Notes: generated by a model not told the origin, from the letters alone. Shown: positions 52,756 to 61,213, counted from the first letter of the stretch. The stretch is DNA of 61,213 nt from Collimonas silvisoli (GCF_018305005.1 NZ_JAGQEG010000026.1:1-61213), one strand, 5' to 3'. Numbers and translations: made by a program.

Positions 52756-53670
52756 ATGGATCGCTTGCAGTCGATGCGGGTTTTTGCGAAAGTGGTGGAG
52801 CAGGGCAGTTTTGTCGCCGCCGCTCAAGTATTGGATATGTCGAATGCGGTAGTCACGCGGCTGGTCGCCGATCTGGAAAACCATCTCGGGATCCGCCTGC
52901 TGCATCGGTCGACGCGCCGCATGGCTTTGACCGAACCGGGCCAGGCTTATCTGGAGCGGGTGCGGCAGATTCTGGATGAGATCGACGAGGCGGAAGCCGC
53001 CGCTTCCGTGCTGTCGACCAATCCGGCCGGCACTTTGCACATCTATTCGCAGATAGGTTTTGGCCAGACTCAGTTGGCGCGCTTGCTGCCGTTGTATTCA
53101 AAACAGTATCCCGATGTCCAACTGGATGTGACCTTGTCGGATCGCACCGTCGATCTGATCGAAGAAGGTTTCGATGTCGGCGTTTTCTCGGTCAACCAGA
53201 AATTCGACGCCAGCATGGTGGCGCGTCAACTGGGCATCGCCGAAGTATTGCTGTGCGCCTCGCCGGCCTATATCGCCGAACATGGCGTGCCGCAGGCGCC
53301 GGAGGATCTGGCGCAGCATTCCTGCCTGAATTTTTCTCTGGAACATTTGCGCCATCACTGGACTTTCCAGTCGGATCAAGGCACCTCGATTATTCCGATC
53401 ATCAGCAAAGTGATGTCGAACAATACCGATTTGCTGCGGCATTGCCTGCTGGCTGGGATGGGGATCGGCATGCGCACTTCGTATACGCTGGGCGACGATA
53501 TGGTGGCAGGGCGCGTAGTGCGGGTGCTGCCTGATTATCAGATCAACAAAGTGGCGGTGCGGCTGGTGTATCCCAGCCGGCGCCTGTTGTCGGCCAAGGT
53601 GCGTAGTTTTGTCGATTTCATGATGGCGCAATTTCCGCATCCGGATTGCGATCCCTGGCTGGCGTCATAA
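52756..53670 (+). CDS. LysR-type transcriptional regulator (CrgA/DhcR-like group)
   Basis: A 304-residue LysR-type protein with the helix-turn-helix at the N-terminus (MRVFAKVVEQGSFVAAAQVL, then SNAVVTRLVADLENHLGIRL) and the effector-binding domain from about residue 88. The wording (RLLHRSTRRMALTEPGQAYL) places it in the large group with CrgA and related regulators. No divergent gene lies beside it, so its target is unknown; the preceding small membrane protein reads in the same direction. Confidence 0.88.
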   Translation: MDRLQSMRVFAKVVEQGSFVAAAQVLDMSNAVVTRLVADLENHLGIRLLHRSTRRMALTEPGQAYLERVRQILDEIDEAEAAASVLSTNPAGTLHIYSQIGFGQTQLARLLPLYSKQYPDVQLDVTLSDRTVDLIEEGFDVGVFSVNQKFDASMVARQLGIAEVLLCASPAYIAEHGVPQAPEDLAQHSCLNFSLEHLRHHWTFQSDQGTSIIPIISKVMSNNTDLLRHCLLAGMGIGMRTSYTLGDDMVAGRVVRVLPDYQINKVAVRLVYPSRRLLSAKVRSFVDFMMAQFPHPDCDPWLAS

Positions 53671-53782
53671 TCATTGCGGGACAGAGTTTAAGAGGCGCCT
53701 AGCTTAATCTTGCGGCGAATTACTCTGTCCTCAATTGATCAGACAAAAACGTTCAAATTGCAAAGAAAAACAAAAGGATCGA

Positions 53783-54205
53783 TTAAATATCCGTCAGGCG
53801 CCGCAATAAATTACCCTCCAGCTGCCAATGGCGACGCTCGGCGCTGCTTTGGGCTTCAAGCCGTAGTTCTTCAGCGCTTTTGCTCATTTGCGCCAGCAGG
53901 ATTCTTTCGGCAAGGCGCAGATCCATTTCGACCGGACCTAGAAATGCCACTACGTTGCCGCGCTGTATCAGCAGGGTAGGGAAATCGTCGACGTCAAGGT
54001 CGCCGATCAGCTCGGCCTGGTCTTCGATGTCGATCCAGGCGAATTGCACTTGCGGGTGGCGTTGCGCCAGCGCCGTGAAACTCGTGAAATATTCCCGGCA
54101 ACTACCGCACCAGGCGGCGCACAGGCAAGCCACTACCCAGCCATCGTCGGCCAGAGTGGTAGCAAGTTCGTGATGGTTGTCGTTATTGAGAGTCAGGATC
54201 AGCAT
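53783..54205 (-). CDS. Thioredoxin-like protein with CGSC active site
   Basis: A 140-residue cytoplasmic thioredoxin-fold protein. The active-site motif is WCGSC (Cys33, Cys36) in AAWCGSCREYF, instead of WCGPC of thioredoxin. The cis-proline is present in DDFPTLLI near residue 80. The last ~35 residues form a charged helix not found in classic thioredoxins. CGSC may change the redox potential relative to thioredoxin. No membrane or signal segment is seen. Its start is 36 bases from a frame that leads into tsaB on the other strand. Partner proteins are unknown. Confidence 0.85.
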   Translation of the reverse strand: MLILTLNNDNHHELATTLADDGWVVACLCAAWCGSCREYFTSFTALAQRHPQVQFAWIDIEDQAELIGDLDVDDFPTLLIQRGNVVAFLGPVEMDLRLAERILLAQMSKSAEELRLEAQSSAERRHWQLEGNLLRRLTDI

Positions 54206-54335
54206 GCTCGATATTTTACAGTGAGTGCGCAGGATGCCGCATGAATACCAACAGTTTGGGGCCGCTCAGGGTATTTGGCGCCGATCTTGCCCGCGTCAAT
54301 CGTGCAGAGTGCAGCCGAAGCAACGTCCGGCGCGG

Positions 54336-54348
54336 TAAAATACGGCCC
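54336..54348 (+). promoter_or_regulatory. Promoter -10 box seven bases before tsaB start
   Basis: TAAAAT (54336-54341) is followed by seven bases and then the tsaB ATG at 54349, the same spacing seen at the TatD-like gene. There is no ribosome site in between, which points to a leaderless message. The -35 region is poor. Confidence 0.4.
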
Positions 54349-55059
54349 ATGCAGACCATTCTTGCCATCGAAACATCTACCGAACTGGCCTCCGCCGCCC
54401 TATTGCGCGACGGCCATATGATTGCCCGCGAATCAGCGGGCGTCCAGACCCATTCTCTTGCCATCCTGCCGATGGTGCAAAGCTTGCTCGCCGAGGCCGG
54501 GATCAGCCTGGCGCAATGCGATGCGCTGGCTTTCGGCGTTGGTCCGGGCTCGTTCACCGGCGTACGCACAGCTTGCGGCATCGTCCAAGGGCTGGCGTTC
54601 GGCGCCGATCTGCCGGTGTTGCCAGTGGTGACGCTGGCCGCCATGGCCCAAGCCTGCCGCGACCTCAACGGCGCCGGCGAAGTGCTGGCGGTGCTGGATG
54701 CACGCATGGGCGAGGTTTACTGGGCCCAATATCGGTTTGCCGATAATCAATGGCAGGTGATCGTCGAGCCGACTTTGTCGGCGCCGTCGGAGGTATCGCC
54801 CCTGTCCACAGAGACTGGGGTGCTGCAAGCCTGCGGCAATGGGTTGGCGGCGTATCCGGGAGCGTTTGTGGCGGCGTCGTTCGCCGCCGGCGGCTTGCCG
54901 GCGGTGATGCCGAATGCACGACAGATCGCCCAGCTGGGCAGCGTTGCGCTGGTTCAGAGCCATGGCCGTGGCTTGAGTGCGGTGGAAGCACAACCCTTGT
55001 ATTTACGTAACAAGGTGGCGCTCACCACTGCCGAGCGTGCCGCTAAGGTGAAGCCATGA
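54349..55059 (+). CDS. tsaB: tRNA threonylcarbamoyladenosine biosynthesis protein TsaB
   Basis: TsaB is the partner of TsaD in making the t6A modification at position 37 of ANN-decoding tRNAs. The 236-residue protein starts at MQTILAIETS, the normal beginning; an in-frame ATG 108 bases upstream adds an unrelated basic stretch. The AFGVGPGSFTGVRTACGIVQ motif near residue 62 is the family signature. The start of rimI overlaps the stop (ATGA), as in many bacteria. Confidence 0.94.
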   Translation: MQTILAIETSTELASAALLRDGHMIARESAGVQTHSLAILPMVQSLLAEAGISLAQCDALAFGVGPGSFTGVRTACGIVQGLAFGADLPVLPVVTLAAMAQACRDLNGAGEVLAVLDARMGEVYWAQYRFADNQWQVIVEPTLSAPSEVSPLSTETGVLQACGNGLAAYPGAFVAASFAAGGLPAVMPNARQIAQLGSVALVQSHGRGLSAVEAQPLYLRNKVALTTAERAAKVKP

Positions 55060-55541
55060 GCGCGCATGTACAGCCAACGCCCGATTTGCTGCGGCCGCTG
55101 TCGTTTGCCGCGATGCGTATCGAAGATCTGGATGAGGTGCTGGCGATCGAAAAGAGTGTGTATTCCCATCCCTGGACCCATGGCAATTTTGTCGATTCGA
55201 TCCAGAGCGGTTATCAATGCTGGGTATTGCGCGATGCGGCGCAGGTCCTGCTGGGCTATTTTTTCATGATGCCGGCATTGGATGAGGCGCATCTGTTGAA
55301 TATCAGCGTGCACGCCGATATGCAAGGGCGCGGCATCGGCAAAATGCTGCTCGATAAAGTGTGCATCCTGGCGCATCAGCAGCAGATGCAATCGGTTTTG
55401 CTGGAAGTGCGGCCATCGAATACGCGCGCGATTGCAATTTACCAGCTTTACGGTTTTGTCGAGATCGGCCGCCGCCGCGATTATTATCCGGCGGCTGGCG
55501 ACAAGCGCGAAGAGGCCATCGTGATGAGGTTGCCCTTATGA
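55056..55541 (+). CDS. rimI: Ribosomal protein S18-alanine N-acetyltransferase RimI
   Basis: A 161-residue GNAT acetyltransferase. The acetyl-CoA-binding motif is MQGRGIGKMLL near residue 90, with HLLNISVHADMQG before it, and EVRPSNTRAIAIYQLYGFVEIG following, which is the RimI wording. It acetylates the N-terminus of S18 in E. coli. Overlapping starts and stops with tsaB and the UDG gene show a translationally coupled trio. Confidence 0.92.
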   Translation: MSAHVQPTPDLLRPLSFAAMRIEDLDEVLAIEKSVYSHPWTHGNFVDSIQSGYQCWVLRDAAQVLLGYFFMMPALDEAHLLNISVHADMQGRGIGKMLLDKVCILAHQQQMQSVLLEVRPSNTRAIAIYQLYGFVEIGRRRDYYPAAGDKREEAIVMRLPL

Positions 55542-56440
55542 GCGAGGTAAGCAGGCGCAGCGTTTTTCTTGACGAGATCGGCCTTGGACCGCTGTGGCTG
55601 AGGCGCGATGGCGGCGTGGCCGGCGACGCTGAACTGATCGAAACAGGTAGTGTGCTGGAGCAGACGCTCCCTCCGGTACCGGCAGCGGAAATTCCCGCGA
55701 CGCCAGTAGAGGTGCCGCAACAGGAGCAGCATGTTGACAAAGCAGCGCTATCTCAAGCGCATGATGCGCCGGTGAGTAAGGCTGCTGTTTCGGCCTGGAG
55801 CGATGACGATGAGCCCATGTCTTCAGCTGTAGTGAATGTTCCCGCAGCGAATTCACCAGCTGCTATGGATTGGCAGCAACTGCAAAAAGCCGTAGCCGGA
55901 TGTACTGCTTGCGGACTTTGCCACGGACGTAAAAATACCGTGTTCGGCGTCGGCGACAGCAAGGCCAAATGGCTGTTTATCGGCGAAGGTCCGGGACGCA
56001 ACGAGGATATCCAGGGCGAGCCGTTCGTCGGCCCGGCCGGTAAATTGCTCGACAATATTCTGCTGGCGATGGGCTTGAAGCGCGGCGAAAACGCTTACAT
56101 CGCCAATATCGTCAAATGCCGGCCCACCGACGGCACAGGGCGTGACCGTCCGCCTGCGGCTGACGAAGTAGCGGCTTGCCTGCCATATCTGCAGCGCCAG
56201 ATCGAATTGATCCAGCCAACCATCCTGGTCGCGCTGGGCAAGACTGCGGCCCTGTCCCTGCTTGGGCTCGATCCGGCAACGCCGGTTTCGAAGCTGCGCG
56301 GCAGTGTGCATCGCTACGCCGACCGCCCTTTGGTGGTGACCTACCATCCAGCCTATCTGCTGCGCCAGCTGGCCGACAAGGGCAAGGTCTGGAGCGATCT
56401 ATGCCTGGCCATGAGCACCTATGCCAGCGTCGGTCAGTGA
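55538..56440 (+). CDS. Uracil-DNA glycosylase, family 4 (iron-sulfur)
   Basis: Family 4 uracil-DNA glycosylases remove uracil from DNA and carry a 4Fe-4S cluster. The start at 55538 overlaps the rimI stop and gives 300 residues: an extra ~120-residue N-terminal region rich in Pro, Glu and Ala, then the catalytic domain. Motifs: CTACGLCHGRKNTVFG with two cluster cysteines, WLFIGEGPGRNEDIQG (active-site motif), FVGPAGKLLDNIL, NIVKCRPTDG with the third Cys, AACLPYL with the fourth, and YHPAYLLRQ near the end. The low-complexity N-terminal region is common in betaproteobacterial members. Confidence 0.92.
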   Translation: MSEVSRRSVFLDEIGLGPLWLRRDGGVAGDAELIETGSVLEQTLPPVPAAEIPATPVEVPQQEQHVDKAALSQAHDAPVSKAAVSAWSDDDEPMSSAVVNVPAANSPAAMDWQQLQKAVAGCTACGLCHGRKNTVFGVGDSKAKWLFIGEGPGRNEDIQGEPFVGPAGKLLDNILLAMGLKRGENAYIANIVKCRPTDGTGRDRPPAADEVAACLPYLQRQIELIQPTILVALGKTAALSLLGLDPATPVSKLRGSVHRYADRPLVVTYHPAYLLRQLADKGKVWSDLCLAMSTYASVGQ

Positions 56441-57413
56441 TTCTTTGGCAGCGCCTGTTGGCGCTTGCCAGGAACAGTTTCACCGGCGCTGGAGTCATTT
56501 GCTCGATCCCCATGTCAGGGCGTTGGCTTGGTTGCTGGATGCACCGGATTTGCTTGATCCAAAGGCGCATCAATGGCAAGGAAAGATCGCCAGCTATGTT
56601 GATGCCGATCTAGGGGCATGGCTGACCGAACTGCAGCAGACGCCGGAAAAACTACAGGCATTGCATCGCTATATCGGCAGCTTGCCATCGACGCGTCTGG
56701 GGTTGTATGCAGAAAAACTGCTGGCGTTTTACTTTGAGCAGCGGCAAATGCTGGTGGCGCATAGCGTGCAAGTCCGGGCCAGCAAGAATGACACCATAGG
56801 CGAATTCGATTTCTTGTTGCGCCTCAACGGCGGCCTGGTCCACTGGGAGTTCGCGACCAAATTCTATTTGCTTGAGACTAGCGGTGAAAGCTTGCAAGCG
56901 GATGATTTTCTCGGCCCTAATCTAGCAGATTCGCTGGGAGCAAAAATGCAAAAGATTTTGCAGCGCCAGCTGGCTTTGTCGCAGCATCCTGCGGCCCAGG
57001 TTCATCTAAGCGAGCCGCTCGCATCTGTCCAGGCGCTGGTGAAAGGCTGGTTGTTTTATCCGGATGATCATTTGCGCCGGCCCGCTGTCCTTGGCGTATC
57101 CGCCAACGCCTGCTGCGGCTATTGGTGCAGCCTGTCAGCGTTGCAACTGGAACCGTCAGCCATGTATCAAGTATTGCCGCGCCAGCGCTGGCTGGCGCCG
57201 GCAAAAATAGCGCTTGAACATGCGCTCAGCGCGGCAGATGCGCGCTTGGCGCTGTCACAGCATTTCGCCAGCGACGCCTCGCCGGTATTGCTGGCAACGT
57301 TGCGGCCCGACGGCGGCTACGGACTGGAAACCCGCAGAGGTTTTGTGGTGCCGGAGGACTGGGCGGCGCGGGCGGCAGCCCAGCGCCATCTGGGTGTGGA
57401 CAAGATGGGGTAA
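56421..57413 (+). CDS. DUF1853 family protein
   Basis: A 330-residue protein of the DUF1853 family; function unknown. The central segment GEFDFLLRLNGGLVHWEFAT (about residues 124-143) followed by KFYLLE has a spacing of acidic residues and Lys (D, then E and K) that resembles a PD-(D/E)XK nuclease core, but this is weak evidence. The start overlaps the uracil-DNA glycosylase gene by 20 bases, so the two are coupled and a role linked to DNA upkeep is possible. No signal peptide or membrane segment is seen. It converges with lplT. Confidence 0.8.
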   Translation: MPASVSDSLAAPVGACQEQFHRRWSHLLDPHVRALAWLLDAPDLLDPKAHQWQGKIASYVDADLGAWLTELQQTPEKLQALHRYIGSLPSTRLGLYAEKLLAFYFEQRQMLVAHSVQVRASKNDTIGEFDFLLRLNGGLVHWEFATKFYLLETSGESLQADDFLGPNLADSLGAKMQKILQRQLALSQHPAAQVHLSEPLASVQALVKGWLFYPDDHLRRPAVLGVSANACCGYWCSLSALQLEPSAMYQVLPRQRWLAPAKIALEHALSAADARLALSQHFASDASPVLLATLRPDGGYGLETRRGFVVPEDWAARAAAQRHLGVDKMG

Positions 57414-57439
57414 AGGCCGCGTAGACTTCTTTGATTGCT

Positions 57440-58702
57440 CTAATGCTTGATTTCGCCAATCAAAGCCAGCGAATCATGTTCCCGCTGATTGGACGCATGC
57501 TTGCGCATGATGATGAGCATGATGCCGGCGACAAACAGGCTAAACAGGAAGATCACGATATTCACGTCGAGATCGATTTTGATCATCAGCGCATACAGCA
57601 CCAGCATGGTCAGCACCGACAGGTTCTCATTGAAATTCTGCACTGCGATCGAATGGCCCGCGCTCATCAGCACATGGCCGCGATGCTGCAGCAGCGCATT
57701 CATCGGCACCACGAAATAACCGGACAGCGCACCGATAATGATCAGCAAGGGATAGGCGACCCAGACCGAATGCACTATGGTCATGGCCATCACGACTACG
57801 CCCATCACAATCCCCATGGGCATGACAGTCAGTGATTTTTTCAGCGGGATCATGCGTGCCGCGGCGCCGGCGCCGATGGCGACGCCGAATGCCACCACGC
57901 CTTGCAAAATGGCGGCTTTGTCGAGCGGCATGCCGAGCGATTTCTCGGCCCATTTCAGCACGATGAATTGCAACGTGGCGCCGGCGCCCCAGAACAAGGT
58001 GGTGACGGCCAGCGAAATCTGGCCCAGCTTATCTTTCCACAGGATCGCGCAGCAGTTGGCAAAATCGACGATCAGCTTGCTCGGCCTGTGTTGCTGGTGC
58101 GGGTAGCGGGCGCCGGTGTCAGGAATTTTGAGGTTGAACATGGTGGCAATCAGATACAGCAAACCAATCACCATCAGCGCTGCATGGGTGGGTGTGTTCA
58201 GCCGCCAATTGAATATAGGTATGTGCCATTGCAGCATGATGGAAACGACGTGGGGACTGACCAGGGCGCCGCCGAGTACCGTGCCGAGAATGATGGAAGC
58301 CATGGTCAAGCCTTCGATCCAGCCATTCGCCGCCACCAGTTTTTCTGCCGGCAGCAGTTCAGTGAGGATGCCATATTTGGCGGGCGAATATGCTGCTGCG
58401 CCGAAGCCGACTACCCCATACGCTATCAGCGGATGGACGTTGGCGAACATCATCAGGCAGCCGGAAATCTTGATCATGTTGGTGATGAACATCACCCGGC
58501 CCTTGGGCAGCGAATCGGCGAAAGCGCCGACAAAAGCGGCCAACAGCACGTAAGACAGGACAAAAAACAATTTCAGCAGCGGTGTCATCCAGTCCGGAGA
58601 GGATATTTCGGCCAGTAAGGCGATTGCCGCTATGAGCAGGGCGTTATCGGCCAGCGAAGAAAAAAACTGCGCCGCCATGATGGTGTAAAAACCGCGATTC
58701 AT
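57440..58702 (-). CDS. lplT: Lysophospholipid transporter LplT (MFS)
   Basis: LplT is an MFS flippase that moves lysophospholipids back across the inner membrane for reacylation. The start at ATG 58702 gives 420 residues beginning MNRGFYTIMAAQFFSSLADN, the normal family start; an earlier in-frame ATG at 58822 would add 40 polar residues. About twelve membrane segments are visible, and the LPKGRVMFITNMIK and PAKYGILTELLP loops are family features. The fused acyltransferase (Aas) found beside it in E. coli is not present. It diverges from alr. Confidence 0.9.
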   Translation of the reverse strand: MNRGFYTIMAAQFFSSLADNALLIAAIALLAEISSPDWMTPLLKLFFVLSYVLLAAFVGAFADSLPKGRVMFITNMIKISGCLMMFANVHPLIAYGVVGFGAAAYSPAKYGILTELLPAEKLVAANGWIEGLTMASIILGTVLGGALVSPHVVSIMLQWHIPIFNWRLNTPTHAALMVIGLLYLIATMFNLKIPDTGARYPHQQHRPSKLIVDFANCCAILWKDKLGQISLAVTTLFWGAGATLQFIVLKWAEKSLGMPLDKAAILQGVVAFGVAIGAGAAARMIPLKKSLTVMPMGIVMGVVVMAMTIVHSVWVAYPLLIIIGALSGYFVVPMNALLQHRGHVLMSAGHSIAVQNFNENLSVLTMLVLYALMIKIDLDVNIVIFLFSLFVAGIMLIIMRKHASNQREHDSLALIGEIKH

Positions 58703-58845
58703 CCGCATCCCAGAATGTAACAATGTGTCCCCGGCCTGCTTTATACCATGAAAATATGACCGATTCGTGATTATGAGGGATGCAAAAGTGAAAACGTTCA
58801 GTGGATTTATCGGGATTGCCAATCCTTCATCGCCGGTGCATCCGG

Positions 58846-58851
58846 TAAAAT
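58846..58851 (+). promoter_or_regulatory. Candidate alr -10 box
   Basis: TAAAAT at 58846-58851 within CGGTAAAATA, the same ten bases that occur at the tsaB promoter. It is 37 bases before the alr ATG, giving a normal leader of about 30 bases. No convincing -35 box. Confidence 0.3.
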
Positions 58852-58888
58852 AGGCGGCTCTACAAATCCTCGCAAATTCTGCACATTC

Positions 58889-59965
58889 ATGCCCAGACCC
58901 TTAGTTGCTACCATCGATATTTCTGCTCTGCAGCACAACCTGCGCATCGCCAAATCGCATGCCCCCGAGGCGAAAATCTGGGCGGTGGTCAAGGCCAATG
59001 CTTATGGTCATGGTTTGGAGCGCGGTGTGCGCGGGTTTGCGGAAGCGGACGGGCTGGCCCTGATTGAACCGGAAAATGCATTGCGCCTGCGCGAGCTGGG
59101 CTGGCAAAAGCCGATCCTGCTGCTGGAAGGCATCTTCGATGCCGCCGATCTTGAAACCGTGGCGCGGGCCAAGCTCGACTTTGCCGTGCATTGCATCGAG
59201 CAGATCGTCTGGCTGGAGCAGGCCGGGCTGAGCGGTCCGCTGAATGTCCATCTGAAAATGAATAGCGGCATGAACCGGCTCGGTTTCAAGCCGGAGGCCT
59301 ACCGCGCTGCCTACTTGCGTCTGCAAGCGATTCCTGCGGTGCGTAAGATCACGCTGATGACCCATTTCGCGAATGCCGACGATCCGCTGAATCCAGGTTT
59401 GCCGTTGCAGCAGCAGATGCAGCAGTTCGAGCAAGGCGTCGCGGATCTGAACGATGAACGCAGCATCGCCAATTCCGCCGCGGACCTGATGCATCCGGAA
59501 CTGAAGTCGGATTGGGTGCGGCCGGGCATCATGTTATATGGCGCCAGCCCTGGCGGCGCCAGCGCCGAACAGTTCGGCCTGAAACCGGCGATGACCCTCA
59601 GCAGCAAGATTATCGGCGTCCAGCGTGTCGGCGCCGGCGAGGCGGTCGGCTACGGCAGCCGGTTTGTGGCGGCGGCACCGATGGTCGTAGGCGTGGTTGC
59701 CTGCGGTTATGCCGACGGTTATCCGCGCCATGCGCCGAACGGCACGCCGGTGCTGGTCAACGGTGTGCGTACCGTCACCGTCGGGCGGGTATCGATGGAT
59801 ATGTTTTCGGTCGACTTGAGCCATGTGCCGGGCGCCGCGGTCGGCAGCGCGGTGACCTTGTGGGGCAATGGCTTGCCGATCGATGAAGTCGCCCATGCAG
59901 CCGGGACCATAGGATATGAGCTGATGTGCGCTTTGGCTGCAAGGGTTAGAGTCGTGGACTTGTGA
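58889..59965 (+). CDS. alr: Alanine racemase
   Basis: Alanine racemase makes D-alanine for peptidoglycan with a pyridoxal-phosphate cofactor. The 358-residue protein has the cofactor Lys35 in WAVVKANAYGHG and the second catalytic Tyr in VGYGSRFV near residue 250. RPGIMLYGASP and VGRVSMDMFSVD are further signatures. No second racemase (dadX) or D-amino acid dehydrogenase is beside it, so this may be the biosynthetic enzyme. Confidence 0.95.
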   Translation: MPRPLVATIDISALQHNLRIAKSHAPEAKIWAVVKANAYGHGLERGVRGFAEADGLALIEPENALRLRELGWQKPILLLEGIFDAADLETVARAKLDFAVHCIEQIVWLEQAGLSGPLNVHLKMNSGMNRLGFKPEAYRAAYLRLQAIPAVRKITLMTHFANADDPLNPGLPLQQQMQQFEQGVADLNDERSIANSAADLMHPELKSDWVRPGIMLYGASPGGASAEQFGLKPAMTLSSKIIGVQRVGAGEAVGYGSRFVAAAPMVVGVVACGYADGYPRHAPNGTPVLVNGVRTVTVGRVSMDMFSVDLSHVPGAAVGSAVTLWGNGLPIDEVAHAAGTIGYELMCALAARVRVVDL

Positions 59966-60037
59966 CGGCGCGGCAGGTTTGAATTACCCCTGCCGATATA
60001 AAAATGGTAAGCCCACTAATATAGATTGCAGAACAGA

Positions 60038-61213
60038 ATGGCTAAAGCAAAAACCAATTACACCTGCACCGAATGCGGCGGCGTCGCCAACAAGTGGACC
60101 GGCCAATGCCCGTCCTGCGGGCAATGGAATACCCTGGTGGAAACCATCGTGGAAGCGGTCGGCAACCGTTTTTCAAATCAGCATCAAGGCTTGGCGCAAA
60201 CGGCGCCGGTGATGACCCTGGCCGATATCGAAGCGATCGATGTGCCGCGCTTCGGCACCGGCATCGAGGAATTCGACCGGGTGCTGGGCGGCGGCCTGGT
60301 GGCCGGCGGCGTGGTGCTGATCGGCGGCGATCCGGGTATCGGCAAGTCGACGCTGCTGTTGCAAGCGCTGGCGAACCTGTCGAAACTGAAAAAAGTGCTG
60401 TACGTCAGCGGCGAAGAATCCGGCGCGCAAATTGCATTGCGCGCCAAGCGGCTGGCGGTGGACGCCAAGGATCTCAAGCTGCAAGCTGAAATCCAGCTGG
60501 AAAAAATTCTCAGCACCTTGGTGGAGCATAAACCTGAAGTGGCGGTCATCGATTCGATCCAGACCGTCTATTCGGATGCGCTCAGCTCGGCTCCCGGTTC
60601 GGTGGCGCAGGTGCGCGAATGCGCCGCGCAATTGACGCGGGTCGCCAAGCAATCCGGCATCACCATCATCATGGTCGGCCACGTGACCAAGGAAGGTGCG
60701 TTGGCGGGGCCGCGCGTGCTGGAGCATATCGTCGATACGGTGTTGTACTTTGAGGGCGATACCCATTCCAGCTTCCGCCTGGTGCGGGCGTTCAAGAATC
60801 GCTTCGGCGCGGTCAATGAGCTCGGCGTTTTTGCCATGACGGAAAAAGGCTTGAAAGGGGTGTCGAATCCGTCGGCCCTGTTCTTGTCGCAGCACGATAA
60901 CCAGGTACCCGGTTCTTGCGTGATGGTGACGCAGGAGGGTACCCGGCCGCTGCTGGTCGAGATCCAGGCGCTGGTGGACGCCTCGCATGTGCCGAATGCG
61001 CGCCGGCTGTCAGTCGGGCTGGAGCAGAATCGGCTGGCGATGCTGTTGGCCGTGTTGCATCGGCATGCCGGTATTGCCGCATTCGATCAGGACGTGTTCA
61101 TCAATGCGGTCGGCGGCGTCAAGATCACCGAACCGGCAGCCGATCTGGCGGTGCTGCTGGCGATTAATTCATCGATGCGCAACCGGCCGCTGCCGCGTGG
61201 CCTGGTGGTGTTT
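60038..61213 (+). CDS. radA: DNA repair protein RadA, 3' end outside window
   Basis: RadA helps branch migration in homologous recombination. 392 codons are present and the frame is open at the right edge; the usual length is about 450-460. The zinc finger is complete (Cys10, Cys13, Cys24, Cys27), followed by the RecA-like domain with Walker A GGDPGIGKST near residue 95 and the RadA-specific KNRFG motif near residue 252, then the start of the Lon-protease-like domain. The start is ATG 60038. The gap from alr is 72 bases. Confidence 0.95.
   Translation, partial: MAKAKTNYTCTECGGVANKWTGQCPSCGQWNTLVETIVEAVGNRFSNQHQGLAQTAPVMTLADIEAIDVPRFGTGIEEFDRVLGGGLVAGGVVLIGGDPGIGKSTLLLQALANLSKLKKVLYVSGEESGAQIALRAKRLAVDAKDLKLQAEIQLEKILSTLVEHKPEVAVIDSIQTVYSDALSSAPGSVAQVRECAAQLTRVAKQSGITIIMVGHVTKEGALAGPRVLEHIVDTVLYFEGDTHSSFRLVRAFKNRFGAVNELGVFAMTEKGLKGVSNPSALFLSQHDNQVPGSCVMVTQEGTRPLLVEIQALVDASHVPNARRLSVGLEQNRLAMLLAVLHRHAGIAAFDQDVFINAVGGVKITEPAADLAVLLAINSSMRNRPLPRGLVVF

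Overview
The window looks like a chromosomal segment of a Gram-negative betaproteobacterium, most likely of the Oxalobacteraceae (a Collimonas- or Herminiimonas-like organism). This rests on gene order (tig-clpP-clpX-lon-hupB-tRNA-Val-tRNA-Asp-ppiD; tsaB-rimI-UDG; lplT/alr/radA; yicC-kinase-PP2C-rph), fairly high GC, and protein wording typical of that family. It is an inference, not a database result. Both ends cut through genes: a Sel1/DUF6396-like gene on the left and radA on the right.

Layout. (1) 1-13.6 kb, + strand: the distal part of a type VI secretion (T6SS) locus, tssL (with OmpA-like tail), tssM, tagF, tagK, tssE, tssF, tssG, tssA, then an uncharacterised membrane-anchored coiled-coil protein. 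The genes are tightly packed or overlapping. Sheath, tube, baseplate TssK, ClpV, TssJ and VgrG are not in the window and must lie to the left or elsewhere. (2) 13.6-25.7 kb: a LysR regulator facing a catabolic operon: AidB-like acyl-CoA dehydrogenase, class III CoA-transferase, a five-gene branched-chain-amino-acid-type ABC importer, glutaryl-CoA dehydrogenase and a hydratase/3-hydroxyacyl-CoA dehydrogenase fusion. Together these suggest uptake, CoA activation and beta-oxidation of a dicarboxylic acid (glutarate or a longer odd-chain diacid). A 13-codon ORF with a good ribosome site at the end of the operon looks like the stump of a lost gene. (3) 25.7-31.1 kb: yicC, a Ser/Thr kinase and PP2C phosphatase pair, rph, a TatD nuclease and an ankyrin protein. 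(4) 31.2-35.6 kb, - strand: lldD and the squalene-forming hpnC-hpnD-hpnE genes. (5) 35.9-40.2 kb: an RND efflux adaptor and pump. (6) 40.3-50.7 kb: tRNA-Leu, creA, then the protein quality-control block tig-clpP-clpX-lon, hupB, two tRNAs and ppiD. (7) 50.8-61.2 kb: tesA diverging from a YbbA-like ATPase, a small membrane protein, a LysR regulator, a thioredoxin-like protein, tsaB-rimI-family 4 UDG-DUF1853, lplT, alr and radA.

Between genes there are several clear intrinsic terminators, a 72-bp inverted-repeat element of the dispersed intergenic type, a 15-bp direct repeat of the tRNA-Asp 3' end, a LysR-type dyad, and two promoters whose -10 boxes sit so close to the start codon (tatD-like and tsaB) that leaderless mRNAs are likely. 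I saw no CRISPR array, insertion sequence or prophage. The least ordinary parts are the diacid catabolic operon with its vestigial tail, the unstudied protein closing the T6SS locus, and the non-RD kinase/phosphatase pair; none can be shown to be a new system from sequence alone.
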